Shown: positions 26,601 to 34,797, numbered from the stretch's first letter. The stretch: 51,504 nt of DNA from Kitasatospora phosalacinea (GCF_030268885.1 NZ_BSSA01000027.1:64712-116215); one strand, 5' to 3'. The notes: generated by a model from the sequence alone, not told the origin. Program-made: numbers and translations.

Positions 26601-28903
26601 CCGGAAGGCTGACCCTCTCCTCGCGCCTGCTCGACGACTCCGGCCAGGCCGATACGGAGGCCTGGCAGCACCACTGCTCCGCCACAGTGGCCACCACGTC
26701 CGCCAACGCGTCCACGGCGGCGTCCGGCACGCGGGACTGCGCGGCCCCGGCCCTGCCCGCGGTCCCGGCAAACCAGGCCCTGCCCCGTGACTGGGTGGTA
26801 CGGCAACTGTCCGACCTCGGCGTCGCCGCCATGGGTTTCCCTTGGCACATCATCTCCCTGCACCGAGGCGAAGGGGTGCTGCTGGCCCGCGCCCGGGCCG
26901 TGCCGGAGGGGGACGAGTTCCCGGCGAGCTGGGCCAGCCTGCTCGACGCGGCCCTGTCGCTGGCGTCCCTGGTCTTCGGCGGCGCGCCGCTGCTGCGGAT
27001 GCCCGCGCACCTGGACCGGCTGTCCCTGACCGCCCCCGCCCCGACGGAGGCACGGATCGAAGTCCACCGGCGGCCGGACAGCCCCGACACCGCCGACGTC
27101 CGGCTGACCGGCACCGACGGACCGGCCTCGGCCGAACTGCACGGCCTGCGCTACGCCCCGCTGGAGGACCCCGAGCAGGACGCCGCCACCTTGGTGGCCG
27201 CCGACGTCGGCTGGCTCCCCGTGAACGTGCCGGCCGCCCCCGTCCCGCCCCGCGTTTCCCGTGTCCTGCTCGTCGGTGACCGGCAGCTGGAGGACGAACT
27301 GCGGCACCACTGGTCGCCGACCGAGGCCCTCCTGGAAACGAGCACGGACCTCCGGCCGGAGCAGTCGGCCCGCGCCGACCACGTCCTCGTCGCCTGCACC
27401 GTGGACGGCCTGCCGACGGCCCAGGCGGCCCATGAAGCCGCGGCAGCCTTCTCCCGGCACCTGCGCGCCCTCCTGGGTCCCGGCCAGCCGCCCGGCGGGC
27501 CCCGGATCTGGTGCCTGACCCGCGGGGTCCGCGAGGCCGAGGGATCGGCCGCGCTGGCCCGGTCGCCGCTGTGGGGGATGAGCCGGGTCGCGGCAGGTGA
27601 GCACCCCGACAGGTGGGGCGGCACCATCGACCTGCCCGCCAGCGCCCTCACCGATGCCGACGCGTCCACGGTGCTGCGCCTCCTGACGGCGCGGCCCACC
27701 GAGGACATCCTCTGCCTCCGGGAGGGCGGCGTGCAGGCGCGGCGCCTGCTCCCCAGCGGCAGGTCCGCCCGACCCCGCCCGGCAGCCTGCCAGTCCGACG
27801 CCACCTACGCCGTCACCGGCGGGCTCGGAGCCCTGGGCCTGCTGACCGCCGCGACCCTGACAGCCCAGGGCGCCCGCCGTCTGCTCCTGCTGTCCCGCTC
27901 CGGCCTGCCGCCCCGCGACACCTGGGACCGCGCCGAACCGGGCTCGCCGCTCCAGCGGCGGATCCGCGCCGTGCGGGCCCTGGAGGCCGAGGGGGCGACC
28001 GTCCTGGCCCCGGCCGTCGACGTCGCCGACGAGACAGCCCTGCAGCGACTGCTGCGGAGACTGGAGCTCCCCCCGGTCCGGGGCGTGGTGCACGCCGCCG
28101 GAACCGTCGAGAGCGCCATGCTGCAGCACCTCGACGAAGCTGCGCTCGGTCGCGTCATGCGGCCCAAGGTGGACGGGGCCCTCGCCCTGCACCGCCTCTT
28201 CCCGCCCGGGGAGCTGGACTTCATGGTCTTCTACTCCTCCCTGGGACCGCTGCTCGGCCTGCCCGGGCAGGGCTCCTACGCCGCAGCCAACTCCTTCCTG
28301 GACGCCCTGGCCCGGCACCGCAACACCGGCGGCCACCACGAGACGGTCAGCGTCGCGTGGACCAGCTGGCGCGGCCAGGGCATGTCCACCTCCGCGGCGG
28401 CCACCGACGCCGAACTCGCCGCCCGCGGCACCGCCGACATCACCGCCGCCCAGGCCCTGCGCCACCTGCCGCACCTGCTCAGCGCGCCCACCGTCCCCGC
28501 CGCCGCGGACTTCGCGGTGCTGGCGCTGAAGCCCCAGGCCGCCGACCTCCGCCCGCCCCTGCTCGGCGCCCTCCCCCTGCCCACCGACGACCTGCAGGCC
28601 CCCGCGCCGCAGGCCGATCCCCTCGCCGGACTCGACGGCGCGGAACTGGAGCACGCGATCACGGCCGAAGTCCGGCGGGCGGCCGCCCGCGTCCTCGGCG
28701 GCGAACCGGACGCCCTCCCGGACAACCGCCCCCTGTCCCAGCTGGGAATGGACTCCCTCCTCACCGTCCGCTTCCGTGTCCAGCTTGAACAGCGCCTGCA
28801 CACGCCGATGCCGGCCACCTTGGTCTGGAACCACCCCACCGTCGCCGCCATCGCCCGCTACGCCGCCGGGCAACTCGCCCGCAGCGACTCGAACGCGCCC
28901 TGA
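23618..28903 (+). CDS. iterative type I polyketide synthase, 6-methylsalicylate/naphthoate type (KS-AT-DH-KR-ACP)
   Basis: A 1761-residue single-module synthase; ATG 23618 has GGAG six bases upstream. Domains: KS about 10-440 with Cys183 (DTACSSS), His318 (EAHGTGT) and His358 (GNIGHLE); AT about 555-860 with Ser635 in GHSVGEISAAVVAG, the form found in bacterial iterative aromatic synthases; DH/TH-like about 915-1180 with His937 in HPVAGTEIVPAAVLL; KR about 1395-1590 with GGLGALG at 1405 and Tyr1554 in GSYAAANSF; ACP about 1675-1750 with Ser1713 in LGMDSLL. There is no thioesterase. Length and order match synthases for 6-methylsalicylic acid or substituted naphthoic acids rather than orsellinate synthases, which lack KR. 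All catalytic residues are present. Two methyltransferase genes follow in the same direction. Confidence 0.95.
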   Translation: MEAKVTGREVEAIAVVGAACRFPGRAATLDGYWKLLLEGGESVGPVPEERWADYAGRGPAQDRVLASATRSGSFLAGDIYGFDAPFFGIAPREARLMDPQQRMALEVAWQALEHAGIDPQALAGGDAGVFMGVGSDDYGRPLLEDLAGIEAWTGIGASLCGVANRISHTLDLRGPSMAVDTACSSSLVALHQACLSLRAGECPLALAGGVMLMTGPGLTVVLDRAGALAPDGRSKPFDAAADGYGRGEGCGVVVLKRLSDAVRDRDEVLALIRGSAVHQDGRTEGIMAPSGSAQEHLLRRAYAAAGVDPAEVDYVEAHGTGTRAGDPLEARALAAVLGPGRAGSGPCLVGAVKGNIGHLEAAAGIAGLIKAVLVLRNRTVPPNQVFSGPTDAIDWEASGLRLVTGRTALAPRDGRPLRAGVASYGYGGTIAHVVLEEAPHRRAAAPDGPAAPAAQEPRVYPLSAGSPAALQVHARELAEALSRPTAELADIGHTMALRRAHLPCRAAVVADDRATLVAGLRAVADPDGPGTPGAVIADAPAAQAQDAVWVFSGHGSQWVGMGRELLVQEPVFARTIDRLGPWYQEEIGFTPRQVIEDGSLDGVDRIQATLVAVQLGLAELWRWYGLRPGAVIGHSVGEISAAVVAGVLTEEEGARLVCRRSALLRAFDGLGAMAMVTLPSEEVARDLKGCEDISCAVEASPTTTVVSGTAEAVERWCGQWERAGHGVRPVKSTVAFHSPQMEVPARRLEQALTDLSPRAPRLPLYATACDDPRSAPPRDSAYWARNLREPVRFAGAVRAAAEDGHRTFLEVSPHPVVAGSITETAPVDGTVVLPTLRRGRGERAVLLSSLAALYCQGARVDWERLHPHSRLTRLPGTVWERAHHRAGPSAAPERSCARYHDPQAHTLLGEVTAVHHPPLRLWRTVLERDSRPYPGAHPVAGTEIVPAAVLLHTFAHAARELGDGDAFPDLIDVDLRIPVAVPHEGARELQVLGQAGRLTLSSRLLDDSGQADTEAWQHHCSATVATTSANASTAASGTRDCAAPALPAVPANQALPRDWVVRQLSDLGVAAMGFPWHIISLHRGEGVLLARARAVPEGDEFPASWASLLDAALSLASLVFGGAPLLRMPAHLDRLSLTAPAPTEARIEVHRRPDSPDTADVRLTGTDGPASAELHGLRYAPLEDPEQDAATLVAADVGWLPVNVPAAPVPPRVSRVLLVGDRQLEDELRHHWSPTEALLETSTDLRPEQSARADHVLVACTVDGLPTAQAAHEAAAAFSRHLRALLGPGQPPGGPRIWCLTRGVREAEGSAALARSPLWGMSRVAAGEHPDRWGGTIDLPASALTDADASTVLRLLTARPTEDILCLREGGVQARRLLPSGRSARPRPAACQSDATYAVTGGLGALGLLTAATLTAQGARRLLLLSRSGLPPRDTWDRAEPGSPLQRRIRAVRALEAEGATVLAPAVDVADETALQRLLRRLELPPVRGVVHAAGTVESAMLQHLDEAALGRVMRPKVDGALALHRLFPPGELDFMVFYSSLGPLLGLPGQGSYAAANSFLDALARHRNTGGHHETVSVAWTSWRGQGMSTSAAATDAELAARGTADITAAQALRHLPHLLSAPTVPAAADFAVLALKPQAADLRPPLLGALPLPTDDLQAPAPQADPLAGLDGAELEHAITAEVRRAAARVLGGEPDALPDNRPLSQLGMDSLLTVRFRVQLEQRLHTPMPATLVWNHPTVAAIARYAAGQLARSDSNAP

Positions 28904-28932
28904 AGCGCGGCACCCTACCCAGGAGATCGACC

Positions 28933-29736
28933 ATGACCGCACAACCCCCCCAGCAGCGGTACGGCGAGTCCCTCTACGCCAGCGCCAACGCCGACGAGGG
29001 CGAACGCCTGGGCTACCTGGCCACCGTCTTCGACCCGGCCAGCCGCGCCGTCCTCACCGGACTGGACATCCCCCCGCACGCGACCTGCCTCGACGTCGGC
29101 GCGGGCACCGGCACCATCAGCACCTGGCTGGCCGCAATGCCGGGCGGCCCGTACCAGGTCACCGCTCTCGACCGCGACACCCACTTCCTGCTCCGATCCG
29201 CGCCGCCGAACGTACGCGTCCTGCAGGGCGACGTCACCGACCCCGGCCTCGACCCGGGCCGGTTCGACCTGGTCCACTGCCGCTTCACCCTCATGCACCT
29301 GCGCGAACGCGACACCGTCCTGCGGCGCCTGGTCTCCTGGCTCAGACCCGGCGGTCTGCTCGTCGTCTCCGACGCCGAGGCCACGGGCGGCGAACACTCC
29401 CACCACGACGCCTATCGCACCAGCGTCCAGGCACTGTGGCGGAACCTGGCCGAGACCATCGGCACCGATCCGCACTGCGCCTCTCGATGGCCGGGCGCCT
29501 TCCACGACCTCGGACTGCGGGACATCAGGACAGCCGCCCACTTCCCCACCGTCCACACGGAACCCGACTGCAGCCGCTTCACCGCCCTCACCCTCCGCGA
29601 GGGCGGACCCGCCATGCTGGCCGACGGCTTCGCCCCGGAGACGCTCCGGGACGCCCTGCGCCACCTCTCCCGGCCCGGCACCCACGAACCGTTCATCACC
29701 ATGCTCACCACCTGGGGACGCCGCCCCGAGCGCTGA
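28933..29736 (+). CDS. class I SAM-dependent methyltransferase
   Basis: A 267-residue protein beginning 29 bases after the PKS stop, with GGAGATCG upstream, so in the PKS operon. Motif I is TCLDVGAGTGTISTWLA (residues about 51-67), followed by the acidic residue in ALDRD and VLQGDVTD; then FDLVHCRFTLMHLRERD and LRPGGLLVVSDAEA. This is the UbiE/Methyltransf_11-like fold. The substrate is unknown; O- or C-methylation of the polyketide acid is a reasonable inference from position. Confidence 0.87.
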   Translation: MTAQPPQQRYGESLYASANADEGERLGYLATVFDPASRAVLTGLDIPPHATCLDVGAGTGTISTWLAAMPGGPYQVTALDRDTHFLLRSAPPNVRVLQGDVTDPGLDPGRFDLVHCRFTLMHLRERDTVLRRLVSWLRPGGLLVVSDAEATGGEHSHHDAYRTSVQALWRNLAETIGTDPHCASRWPGAFHDLGLRDIRTAAHFPTVHTEPDCSRFTALTLREGGPAMLADGFAPETLRDALRHLSRPGTHEPFITMLTTWGRRPER

Positions 29737-29830
29737 CCCCCCGGTTGCCGGAGCCTGCGCCGCAAGCCCCGGCAACCGGAACCGAGTGCCTCCGACCCAA
29801 CCGCCAGCACACCCTGAAGAGAACTCCCCC

Positions 29831-30861
29831 ATGAACAGGACGCCCCCACCGAGGCAGAACACGCCGCCGCAACCACATGCTCTCGCTGCTCGGCGGCATC
29901 CACATCTCCCGCGCCCTGCACGTCGTGGCCGAACTGGGGATCGCCGACCTGCTCGCCGACGGCCCGGTGACCACCCGGGAACTGGCCCGGGCCACCGCCA
30001 CCCACGAACCCACGCTCCACCGTGTCCTGCGGCTGCCGACCGCCCTGGGGGTGTTCGAGGAGACCGGCTCCCGCGCCTTCGGCACGACCCGTCCTGGGAG
30101 AGCGGCTGCGCACCGGGGTGCCGGCCAGCATGCGCTCCTGGGCCACCCTCCCCGAGGTGCTCGGCGGCGTGGCCCCGTTCGCGCCCATCCTGGACACCGT
30201 CAAGACCGGCGAACCCGGCTTCGACGCCGCCCTGGGTACGGACCTCTTCTCCTACCTGCGCGACCACCCGGACCACGGGGCCGCCTTCGACGCCGCGATG
30301 GCGGAACGCACCGCCGCCTTCGCCCCCTCCGTGGCCGAGGCCGGAGACTTCTCCCGGGCCCGCACCGTCGTCGACGTGGGCGGCGGCAACGGGATGCTGC
30401 TGGCACAGATCCTGCGGCAGCACCCCCACCTCGACGGCGTGCTGTTCGACTCCCCCGCCGTCACCTCCCGCCCCAACACGCTGCTCACCGCCCCCGACCT
30501 CGCCGGCCGCTGCCGGATCGAGCCGGGCGACTTCTTCGACCGCGTCCCCACGGGGGGCGACGTCTACGTCATGGCCAACATCGTCCACGACTGGGACGAC
30601 ACCCGCGCCGCCACGATCCTGCACGACTGCGCCCGGGCGATGAACGAGGACGGCCGGATCCTGCTCGTGGAACGGATGATCCCCGACAGCCCCGCAGAGG
30701 CCGTTCCCGCCCTGGTCAGCGACATCAGCATGCTCGTCCTCACCGGCGGCCGGGAGCGGACCGTCACCGAATACGCAGCCCTCCTGGACGCCGCCGGCCT
30801 CACCCTGCGCAGCGTCCGCCCCGTCTCCTTCCCGTACGGCGTCCTCGAAGGCACCCGGTGA
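29831..30861 (+). pseudogene. O-methyltransferase, frameshifted
   Basis: The sequence encodes an AcnB/hydroxyneurosporene-type O-methyltransferase in pieces. Frame one, from about 29877, gives MLSLLGGIHISRALHVVAEL through HRVLRLPTALGVFEETGSRAFG, the N-terminal dimerisation domain. Near 30095 the frame moves by +1 to LGERLRTGVPASMRSWATLP and runs to 30861 with VVDVGGGNGMLLAQIL (SAM motif I), GDFFDRVPTGGDVYVMANI and HDWDD, which contains the catalytic His. The start is also out of phase with the ATG at 29831 (MNRTPPPRQ). Two indels, real or from sequencing, are needed to restore it. Intact homologues methylate phenolic hydroxyls in 6-MSA and naphthoate pathways. Confidence 0.75.
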
Positions 30862-31406
30862 AACGCTCCTTCCGCCGGTGGCCGTAGGCATTGTCGGCGT
30901 GCAACTTGCCGGGCCTGCGGCGCCAACTCGTCGGCGTCCGCCGCGGCCGCGCGGCGCACCGAGGCGGCAGTGGGCTGGGTTCGGGGTGCGGGCGGGCGGA
31001 CGGTGGCGTGGGTGGCGGCATGCTCCTGGAGGAGGTGGCGAGTGGAGTCGCGCAGGTGGAGGCGGTGCAGGTCCTCGGGGCTCACCCAGTGGAGCAGGAC
31101 GCCTTCGCGTAGGTCCGCGTCGTCGGGGTGGCCCTCCCGGCGGGTGGTGAAGATCTGGATGGGGACGGCCAGGCCGTGCCGGTCTGTGGTCCATTCGACG
31201 GTCAGCGGCTCGACCGCGCCGAGGCGCAGCCCGGGGGCCTCCTCGGCGAGTTCGCGCCGCAGCGTCGCCTCGATCGTGGCGTCGCCCGCTTCCCGGCCAC
31301 CGCCCAGCAGACTCCACTCACCAGGCGCCCAGATATGTGCGAAATTGTCCCGCAGGTGCAGCAGGTACTCGCCGCGGCCGTTGTGGATGACGGCGGAGGC
31401 GTTCAC
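30564..31406 (-). CDS. Nudix hydrolase-like protein with abnormal ends
   Basis: From the GTG at 31406 the frame gives NASAVIHNGRGEYLLHLRDN, then the Nudix box GGREAGDATIEATLRRELAEE (with Asp in place of the first Glu of GX5E) and VPIQIFTTRREGHPDDADLR. The true domain spans about 31406-31000. After that the frame runs through a transposase shred and antisense to the methyltransferase until 30564, which is not natural. Upstream, coding sequence touches the end of the IS at 31457, so the native start may be lost. Nudix enzymes hydrolyse nucleoside-diphosphate derivatives; this copy is probably truncated or hybrid. Confidence 0.55.
   Translation of the reverse strand: MNASAVIHNGRGEYLLHLRDNFAHIWAPGEWSLLGGGREAGDATIEATLRRELAEEAPGLRLGAVEPLTVEWTTDRHGLAVPIQIFTTRREGHPDDADLREGVLLHWVSPEDLHRLHLRDSTRHLLQEHAATHATVRPPAPRTQPTAASVRRAAAADADELAPQARQVARRQCLRPPAEGAFHRVPSRTPYGKETGRTLRRVRPAASRRAAYSVTVRSRPPVRTSMLMSLTRAGTASAGLSGIIRSTSRIRPSSFIARAQSCRIVAARVSSQSWTMLAMT
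30866..30905 (-). mobile_element. short transposase relic
   Basis: The minus strand reads RRPGKLHADNAYGHRRKERF, close to the KLHADKGYD..R segment of IS5-family transposases. Only about 20 codons remain, between the methyltransferase and the Nudix gene. A shred of a former insertion. Confidence 0.4.
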
Positions 31407-31571
31407 AGGCTCCGGCCGGCCGGTCAGGCCCGCCGCCGGGAGCTTGGCGCGCAGCTCAGAAGCCGTTGTCTTTCCGAGAGTGATGGCTGCATATCTGCAG
31501 TTCAGGCATAGTTTTGGCGTTTCGGCGGCAGGGACGAGGTGTCGTGTCGTCTCTTCGGTGGAGGTGCCGGG

Positions 31572-32066
31572 ATGCCGTCGGTGATGGGGTTGCTGGAGGA
31601 GCGCGAACGCGCGGCTCGGCAGCGGGTGGAGGCCCTTCAGGCCGAGCTGCGGGAGGCGGAGTCCGTGTGGGAGCGGCTCGTGATCGCCCGCGAGACGGTG
31701 GCCGAGGTCCTGACGGGACCCCGCGGGGGTGACGAAAAGGTGCCGGTCGTGACGGCCACTGAGCGGCCGGCGCGAGTCCCGGCAGCGGCGCCGGGTTCGA
31801 TGGTGCCGCACTGGCGGGAGGGTCTCGTCCCCGCGGTGCTGGCGCCGGACTATCAGCGGATCATGGATGCTCTCGCCGGCCGCAACGGGTCGTGCGGGGA
31901 AGTGATGGACTGTCGGCAACTCGCGGCAGCACTCGGGCTGGAGCCGGTTCAGGCGAAGGTGGAAGGGGTGCGGTCGAAGGCGAAGCGGCTGGCCGCGCGG
32001 GGCTGGCTGGCCGAGGAACAGCCCGGGATGTTCAGCGTGCTCGCCGGGCGAGGCGTCGGCTCATGA
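31572..32066 (+). CDS. IS passenger protein with winged-helix-like C-terminus (copy B)
   Basis: A 164-residue protein identical in length to copy A and close in sequence: MPSVMGLLEERERAARQRVE at the start, VVPHWREGL-like MVPHWREGLVPAVLAPDYQR in the middle and MDCRQLAAALGLEPVQAKVE at the end. Differences cluster in residues 55-80 and 100-115. Conservation of an open frame in both copies argues for selection on the protein rather than for accidental cargo. Confidence 0.75.
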   Translation: MPSVMGLLEERERAARQRVEALQAELREAESVWERLVIARETVAEVLTGPRGGDEKVPVVTATERPARVPAAAPGSMVPHWREGLVPAVLAPDYQRIMDALAGRNGSCGEVMDCRQLAAALGLEPVQAKVEGVRSKAKRLAARGWLAEEQPGMFSVLAGRGVGS

Positions 32067-32814
32067 CCATGCTCATCGACCAGCGGATCACCGCCTCCGA
32101 GGTGTCGGTGCGGCCCTCGTAGTCGCGGGCGAGTCGGCGTGAGCGCATCAGCCACGCGAACGTCCGCTCGACCAGCCACCTCTTCGGCAGCACGACGAAG
32201 CCCGTGGTGTCGTCGCCGCGTTTGACCACGCTCAGCGCGAGGCTCAGGACGTCGCGGGCGAGGTCGACCAGACGTCCGGTGTAGCCGCCGTCGGCCCACA
32301 CAAGCGTGATGCGCCAGTGCCGTTCGCGTAGCCGGGCCAGCAGCGTCTGGCCGGCCTCGCGGTCGGTGACCGAGGCCGCGGTGACCATCACCGTCAGCAG
32401 CAGCCCGAGAGTGTCCACCACGATGTGACGCTTGCGGCCGTTCACCTTCTTCCCTCCGTCGAATCCTCGGGTGGCGGCCGGCACCGACGCGGCGCCCTTC
32501 ACCGACTGGGCGTCGACGATCCCCGCGGTCGGCTCCGGATCGCGGCCCGCCTCCTCGCGGACCCGGTCCCGCAGCCGGTCGTGGAACTCGGCGACCAGCC
32601 CCTTGTCCCGCCAGCGCCCGAAGAAGGCGTAGACGCGGTCCCATGCGGGGAAGTCCGCGGGCATCGCCCGCCAGGTGATGCCACCCGCGACCAGGTAGCG
32701 CACAGCATCGACCATCTGCCGGTGGCAGTACCCCTCCGGCTGCCCGCCCCGGCCCTCCAACCATCCCGGAACGGGCATGACGTCGCGCACCACGGCCCAC
32801 TCCGCGTCGCTCAT
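32032..32814 (-). CDS. IS5-family DDE transposase (copy B)
   Basis: A 260-residue protein from ATG 32814, the same length as copy A. The DDE residues are in IVDAQSVKGAASVPA, LVWADGGYTGRLVD and LVERTFAWLMRSRRLARDYE. It overlaps the passenger gene tail to tail by 35 bases, as in copy A. It appears intact and could be active. Confidence 0.9.
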   Translation of the reverse strand: MSDAEWAVVRDVMPVPGWLEGRGGQPEGYCHRQMVDAVRYLVAGGITWRAMPADFPAWDRVYAFFGRWRDKGLVAEFHDRLRDRVREEAGRDPEPTAGIVDAQSVKGAASVPAATRGFDGGKKVNGRKRHIVVDTLGLLLTVMVTAASVTDREAGQTLLARLRERHWRITLVWADGGYTGRLVDLARDVLSLALSVVKRGDDTTGFVVLPKRWLVERTFAWLMRSRRLARDYEGRTDTSEAVIRWSMSMVMSRRLARRAR

Positions 32815-33068
32815 GTCGGACGGATACCTCGGTCGCCTGTGCGGACGGTCCCCGGCGTTCCCGAACCGATGAGCGAGGCAATCACACCTCAGGGCACCGG
32901 AGTTGGACGACACCGGCACGGGCACGAAAGACTGCAGCACCAGGGGCCTCCTGTTGCTCGGTTGGATTCGACACCCACGAGCTGCACGGGAGGCCCCACT
33001 CTCATGCGCAGTCGGCCAGAAGATCACCCGACCGAGTCGACGACCTCGAACTCACGCTCACCAAGATC

Positions 33069-33356
33069 GATAGAGCAACGGCCACTCATACCCAGGCGGC
33101 TTGGACCCGCCAAGCTGCCGCCTGTCCTGCGGTGCCAGCCCGCGGTTCGGGCCGTGCCCAGCCCTGCCGTCGGCGCGTCGCCGCAACATACCGCGACCTG
33201 CCCACCTACCGAGCGGTTGCCGACGCCACCACCTACCTGACGAACTTGCTGTCCACCTTCACAACCTGGGAGCGCGGGCCCGGACCCCCGATGGCCTGGA
33301 CCAGTCCACCGGGCCGCAGCGCCAGCAGCGGGAGGGCACGGGCGCCCCCGCTGTAA
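33069..33356 (+). pseudogene. 3' fragment of an unknown gene beside the IS
   Basis: A GC-biased frame open from the IS edge reads RATATHTQAAWTRQAAACPA and later AATYRDLPTYRAVADATTYL before its stop at 33356. It has no natural start except a GTG at 33132. It looks like the C-terminal part of a gene cut by the insertion. Product not recognised. Confidence 0.3.
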
Positions 33357-33596
33357 TTCGTAGGCATGGAAAGGGCCGCTAAGGCCCGGGTCCGGCGGCA
33401 GCCGGACTTCCATGACTGGCGCAGTGACCCTAACCAGCCCTCGACCAGCAGGCCGACCTCAGTGACCGACCCGGGTGGCGGCAGCGGCATGGACAGCCAG
33501 CCCGCCGGAGGCCTGACGGCTGTAGCGAGTGCCGCGGCTGGTTCTTGGATTTAAAGAGCGGCAATGCTCTGACCTGCGGGAATGCGGAGCGAATGT

Positions 33597-33699
33597 GGGG
33601 CTATAACCCCCGTTACTAGCCGGTAACTGGGGGTTGTAACCCCGCACTCGCCGGACCGACGCGCCGATCGCGGGTTGTAGCCCCACAAAAGTTATGCCC
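33597..33699. promoter_or_regulatory. iteron-like operator: inverted GGGTTGTAACCCC sites
   Basis: 33597-33616 and 33624-33643 form an imperfect 20-bp inverted repeat (GGGGCTATAACCCCCGTTAC and GTAACTGGGGGTTGTAACCCC, the latter 21 bases). A third site, CGGGTTGTAGCCCC, starts at 33671 and is followed by AAAAGTTATGCCC. A fourth stands after the two genes at 34751. The arrangement suggests binding sites for the proteins encoded between them, or replication iterons. Confidence 0.65.
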
Positions 33700-33716
33700 T
33701 GAGATAACCTTTGGTG

Positions 33717-34310
33717 GTGATCAGTGCATCGAAGGGCGGCCGCGTGGTCCGCCTCCCCGCCTCGCGGCCCGGCCAGCCTGCCGCGCCGCCCCCCGCTGAG
33801 CCAGCGGGCGCGCACAACGTGGTTGCGATCCGGCTCCAGCCGGGTGAGACGGTCGCGGTCAATCCGGCTCCGGAGCCAGAACCGGCTAGCCCCAAGCGGG
33901 AGGACTTCGACTTCCTCGGCCACACCTTCTACATGGCCTCGAAGGAGCTCTCCGCCAAGCTGCCGTTCATCGGGTTGACCGCCACGGAGTACGACGTCTG
34001 GCACACCATGCTCGGCGCTCAACTCAAGGGCGGTATCGTGCCGATCACCGTCATCAAGCTCGGTGAGCGACTCGGTATCGGCCGCAAGGAAGCAGGCGAG
34101 GCCCTGGCCCGTTTCCTTGACATGGGTTTCATGTGGCTGGAGCGGCGAGGCCGCTACCGGATCAACCCGCGCATCGCCTTCTGGGGGTCCAGCGCCGAGC
34201 AGCAGCGCGCCCTGGCGCTGATGCCGGACTCGATCCCCGAGATTCGCTTGCCCGAGGGCGAGGTCCGTCCGCCCCGCCGCACCCGCCGACCGAAGCTGGA
34301 GTCGTTGTGA
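33717..34310 (+). CDS. winged-helix protein 1, RepL-like replication or regulatory protein
   Basis: About 197 residues; TTG 33711, GTG 33714 and GTG 33717 are possible starts and none has a strong ribosome site. After a Pro-rich N-terminal 55 residues comes the domain FLGHTFYMASKELSAKLPFI, LTATEYDVWHTMLG, a winged helix (LGERLGIGRKEAGEALARFL) and GRYRINPRIAFWGSSAE. The (Y/R)xxNPxxAFxG ending after a wing recalls RepL-type plasmid initiators. The next gene encodes a paralogue, and both sit between copies of the GGGTTGTA motif. Initiator or autoregulator are the main options. Confidence 0.7.
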   Translation: MISASKGGRVVRLPASRPGQPAAPPPAEPAGAHNVVAIRLQPGETVAVNPAPEPEPASPKREDFDFLGHTFYMASKELSAKLPFIGLTATEYDVWHTMLGAQLKGGIVPITVIKLGERLGIGRKEAGEALARFLDMGFMWLERRGRYRINPRIAFWGSSAEQQRALALMPDSIPEIRLPEGEVRPPRRTRRPKLESL

Positions 34311-34747
34311 TGACCGCCGCCGACCATGACCCGGGCACGGAAACCTTCCTGACCGCCGAAGGCAGCGTCTTCACCGCGCAGGATCTCTCCCGGGCCCTGC
34401 CGCTGTACCGGCTCACCACCCTGCAGTACGACGTCTGGCACACGGTGCTGGGGGAGATGACCGACGGCGGCTTCGTCACCCTCACGCTCGACGACATCGC
34501 CGAGCGGCTGGCCACGAGCAAGAGCAACATCTCACCCGCTCTCAACCGCCTGGCCGAACTCGGCCTGCTGTGGCGGATCTCCAACGGGCTGTACAGGATC
34601 AACCCGCGGATCGCCTTCAAGGGCTCGCGGGAGGAGTGGATCGAGGCGCTGGAAGAGGTGCCGGCTGACGTCCCCGAGGTCGTCCTTCCCAGTTACCGGC
34701 GGCGCCCACCCCGAACCAACAGGTCCGGGCTGGCTGCTGCTGGCTGA
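34310..34747 (+). CDS. winged-helix protein 2, paralogue of the preceding gene
   Basis: A 145-residue protein whose ATG overlaps the upstream stop (TGATG), with TGGAG upstream, so co-translated. It shares LTTLQYDVWHTVLGEM, a winged helix (DIAERLATSKSNISPALNRL) and GLYRINPRIAFKGSREEW with protein 1, but lacks its Pro-rich N-terminus. The pair is a tandem duplication that may bind DNA as a heterodimer or at different half-sites. A copy of the promoter motif follows its stop at once. Confidence 0.72.
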   Translation: MTAADHDPGTETFLTAEGSVFTAQDLSRALPLYRLTTLQYDVWHTVLGEMTDGGFVTLTLDDIAERLATSKSNISPALNRLAELGLLWRISNGLYRINPRIAFKGSREEWIEALEEVPADVPEVVLPSYRRRPPRTNRSGLAAAG

Positions 34748-34749
34748 GT

Positions 34750-34797
34750 GCGGGTTGTATCCCCCTGAAAGTTATCCCCATGCAGAACTTTCAGGCA
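34750..34797. promoter_or_regulatory. downstream copy of the GGGTTGTA site plus inverted repeat
   Basis: 34750-34779 matches 33670-33699 at 25 of 30 positions (GCGGGTTGTA-CCCC then AAAGTTAT-CCC). It is directly followed by a 10-bp inverted repeat, CCTGAAAGTT / AACTTTCAGG, around 34764-34797. With the upstream sites it brackets the winged-helix pair exactly. Confidence 0.65.

Larger units (their letters stand above)
31458..33068. mobile_element. IS5-family element with passenger gene, copy B
   Basis: Second copy of the element at 13917-15527, with the same gene order and the same outer sequences (CAGAAGCCGTTGTCTTTCC left, CACCAAGATCG right). The two copies differ in the linker of the passenger gene and around the ends, so they diverged some time ago. 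It is inserted against the 5' part of the Nudix gene. Confidence 0.8.

Noticed and set aside
26372..28942. 856-codon minus-strand frame opposite the PKS
   Set aside because: It mirrors the third-position GC bias of the PKS gene; its sequence is Gly/Arg/Gln-rich without recognisable domains.
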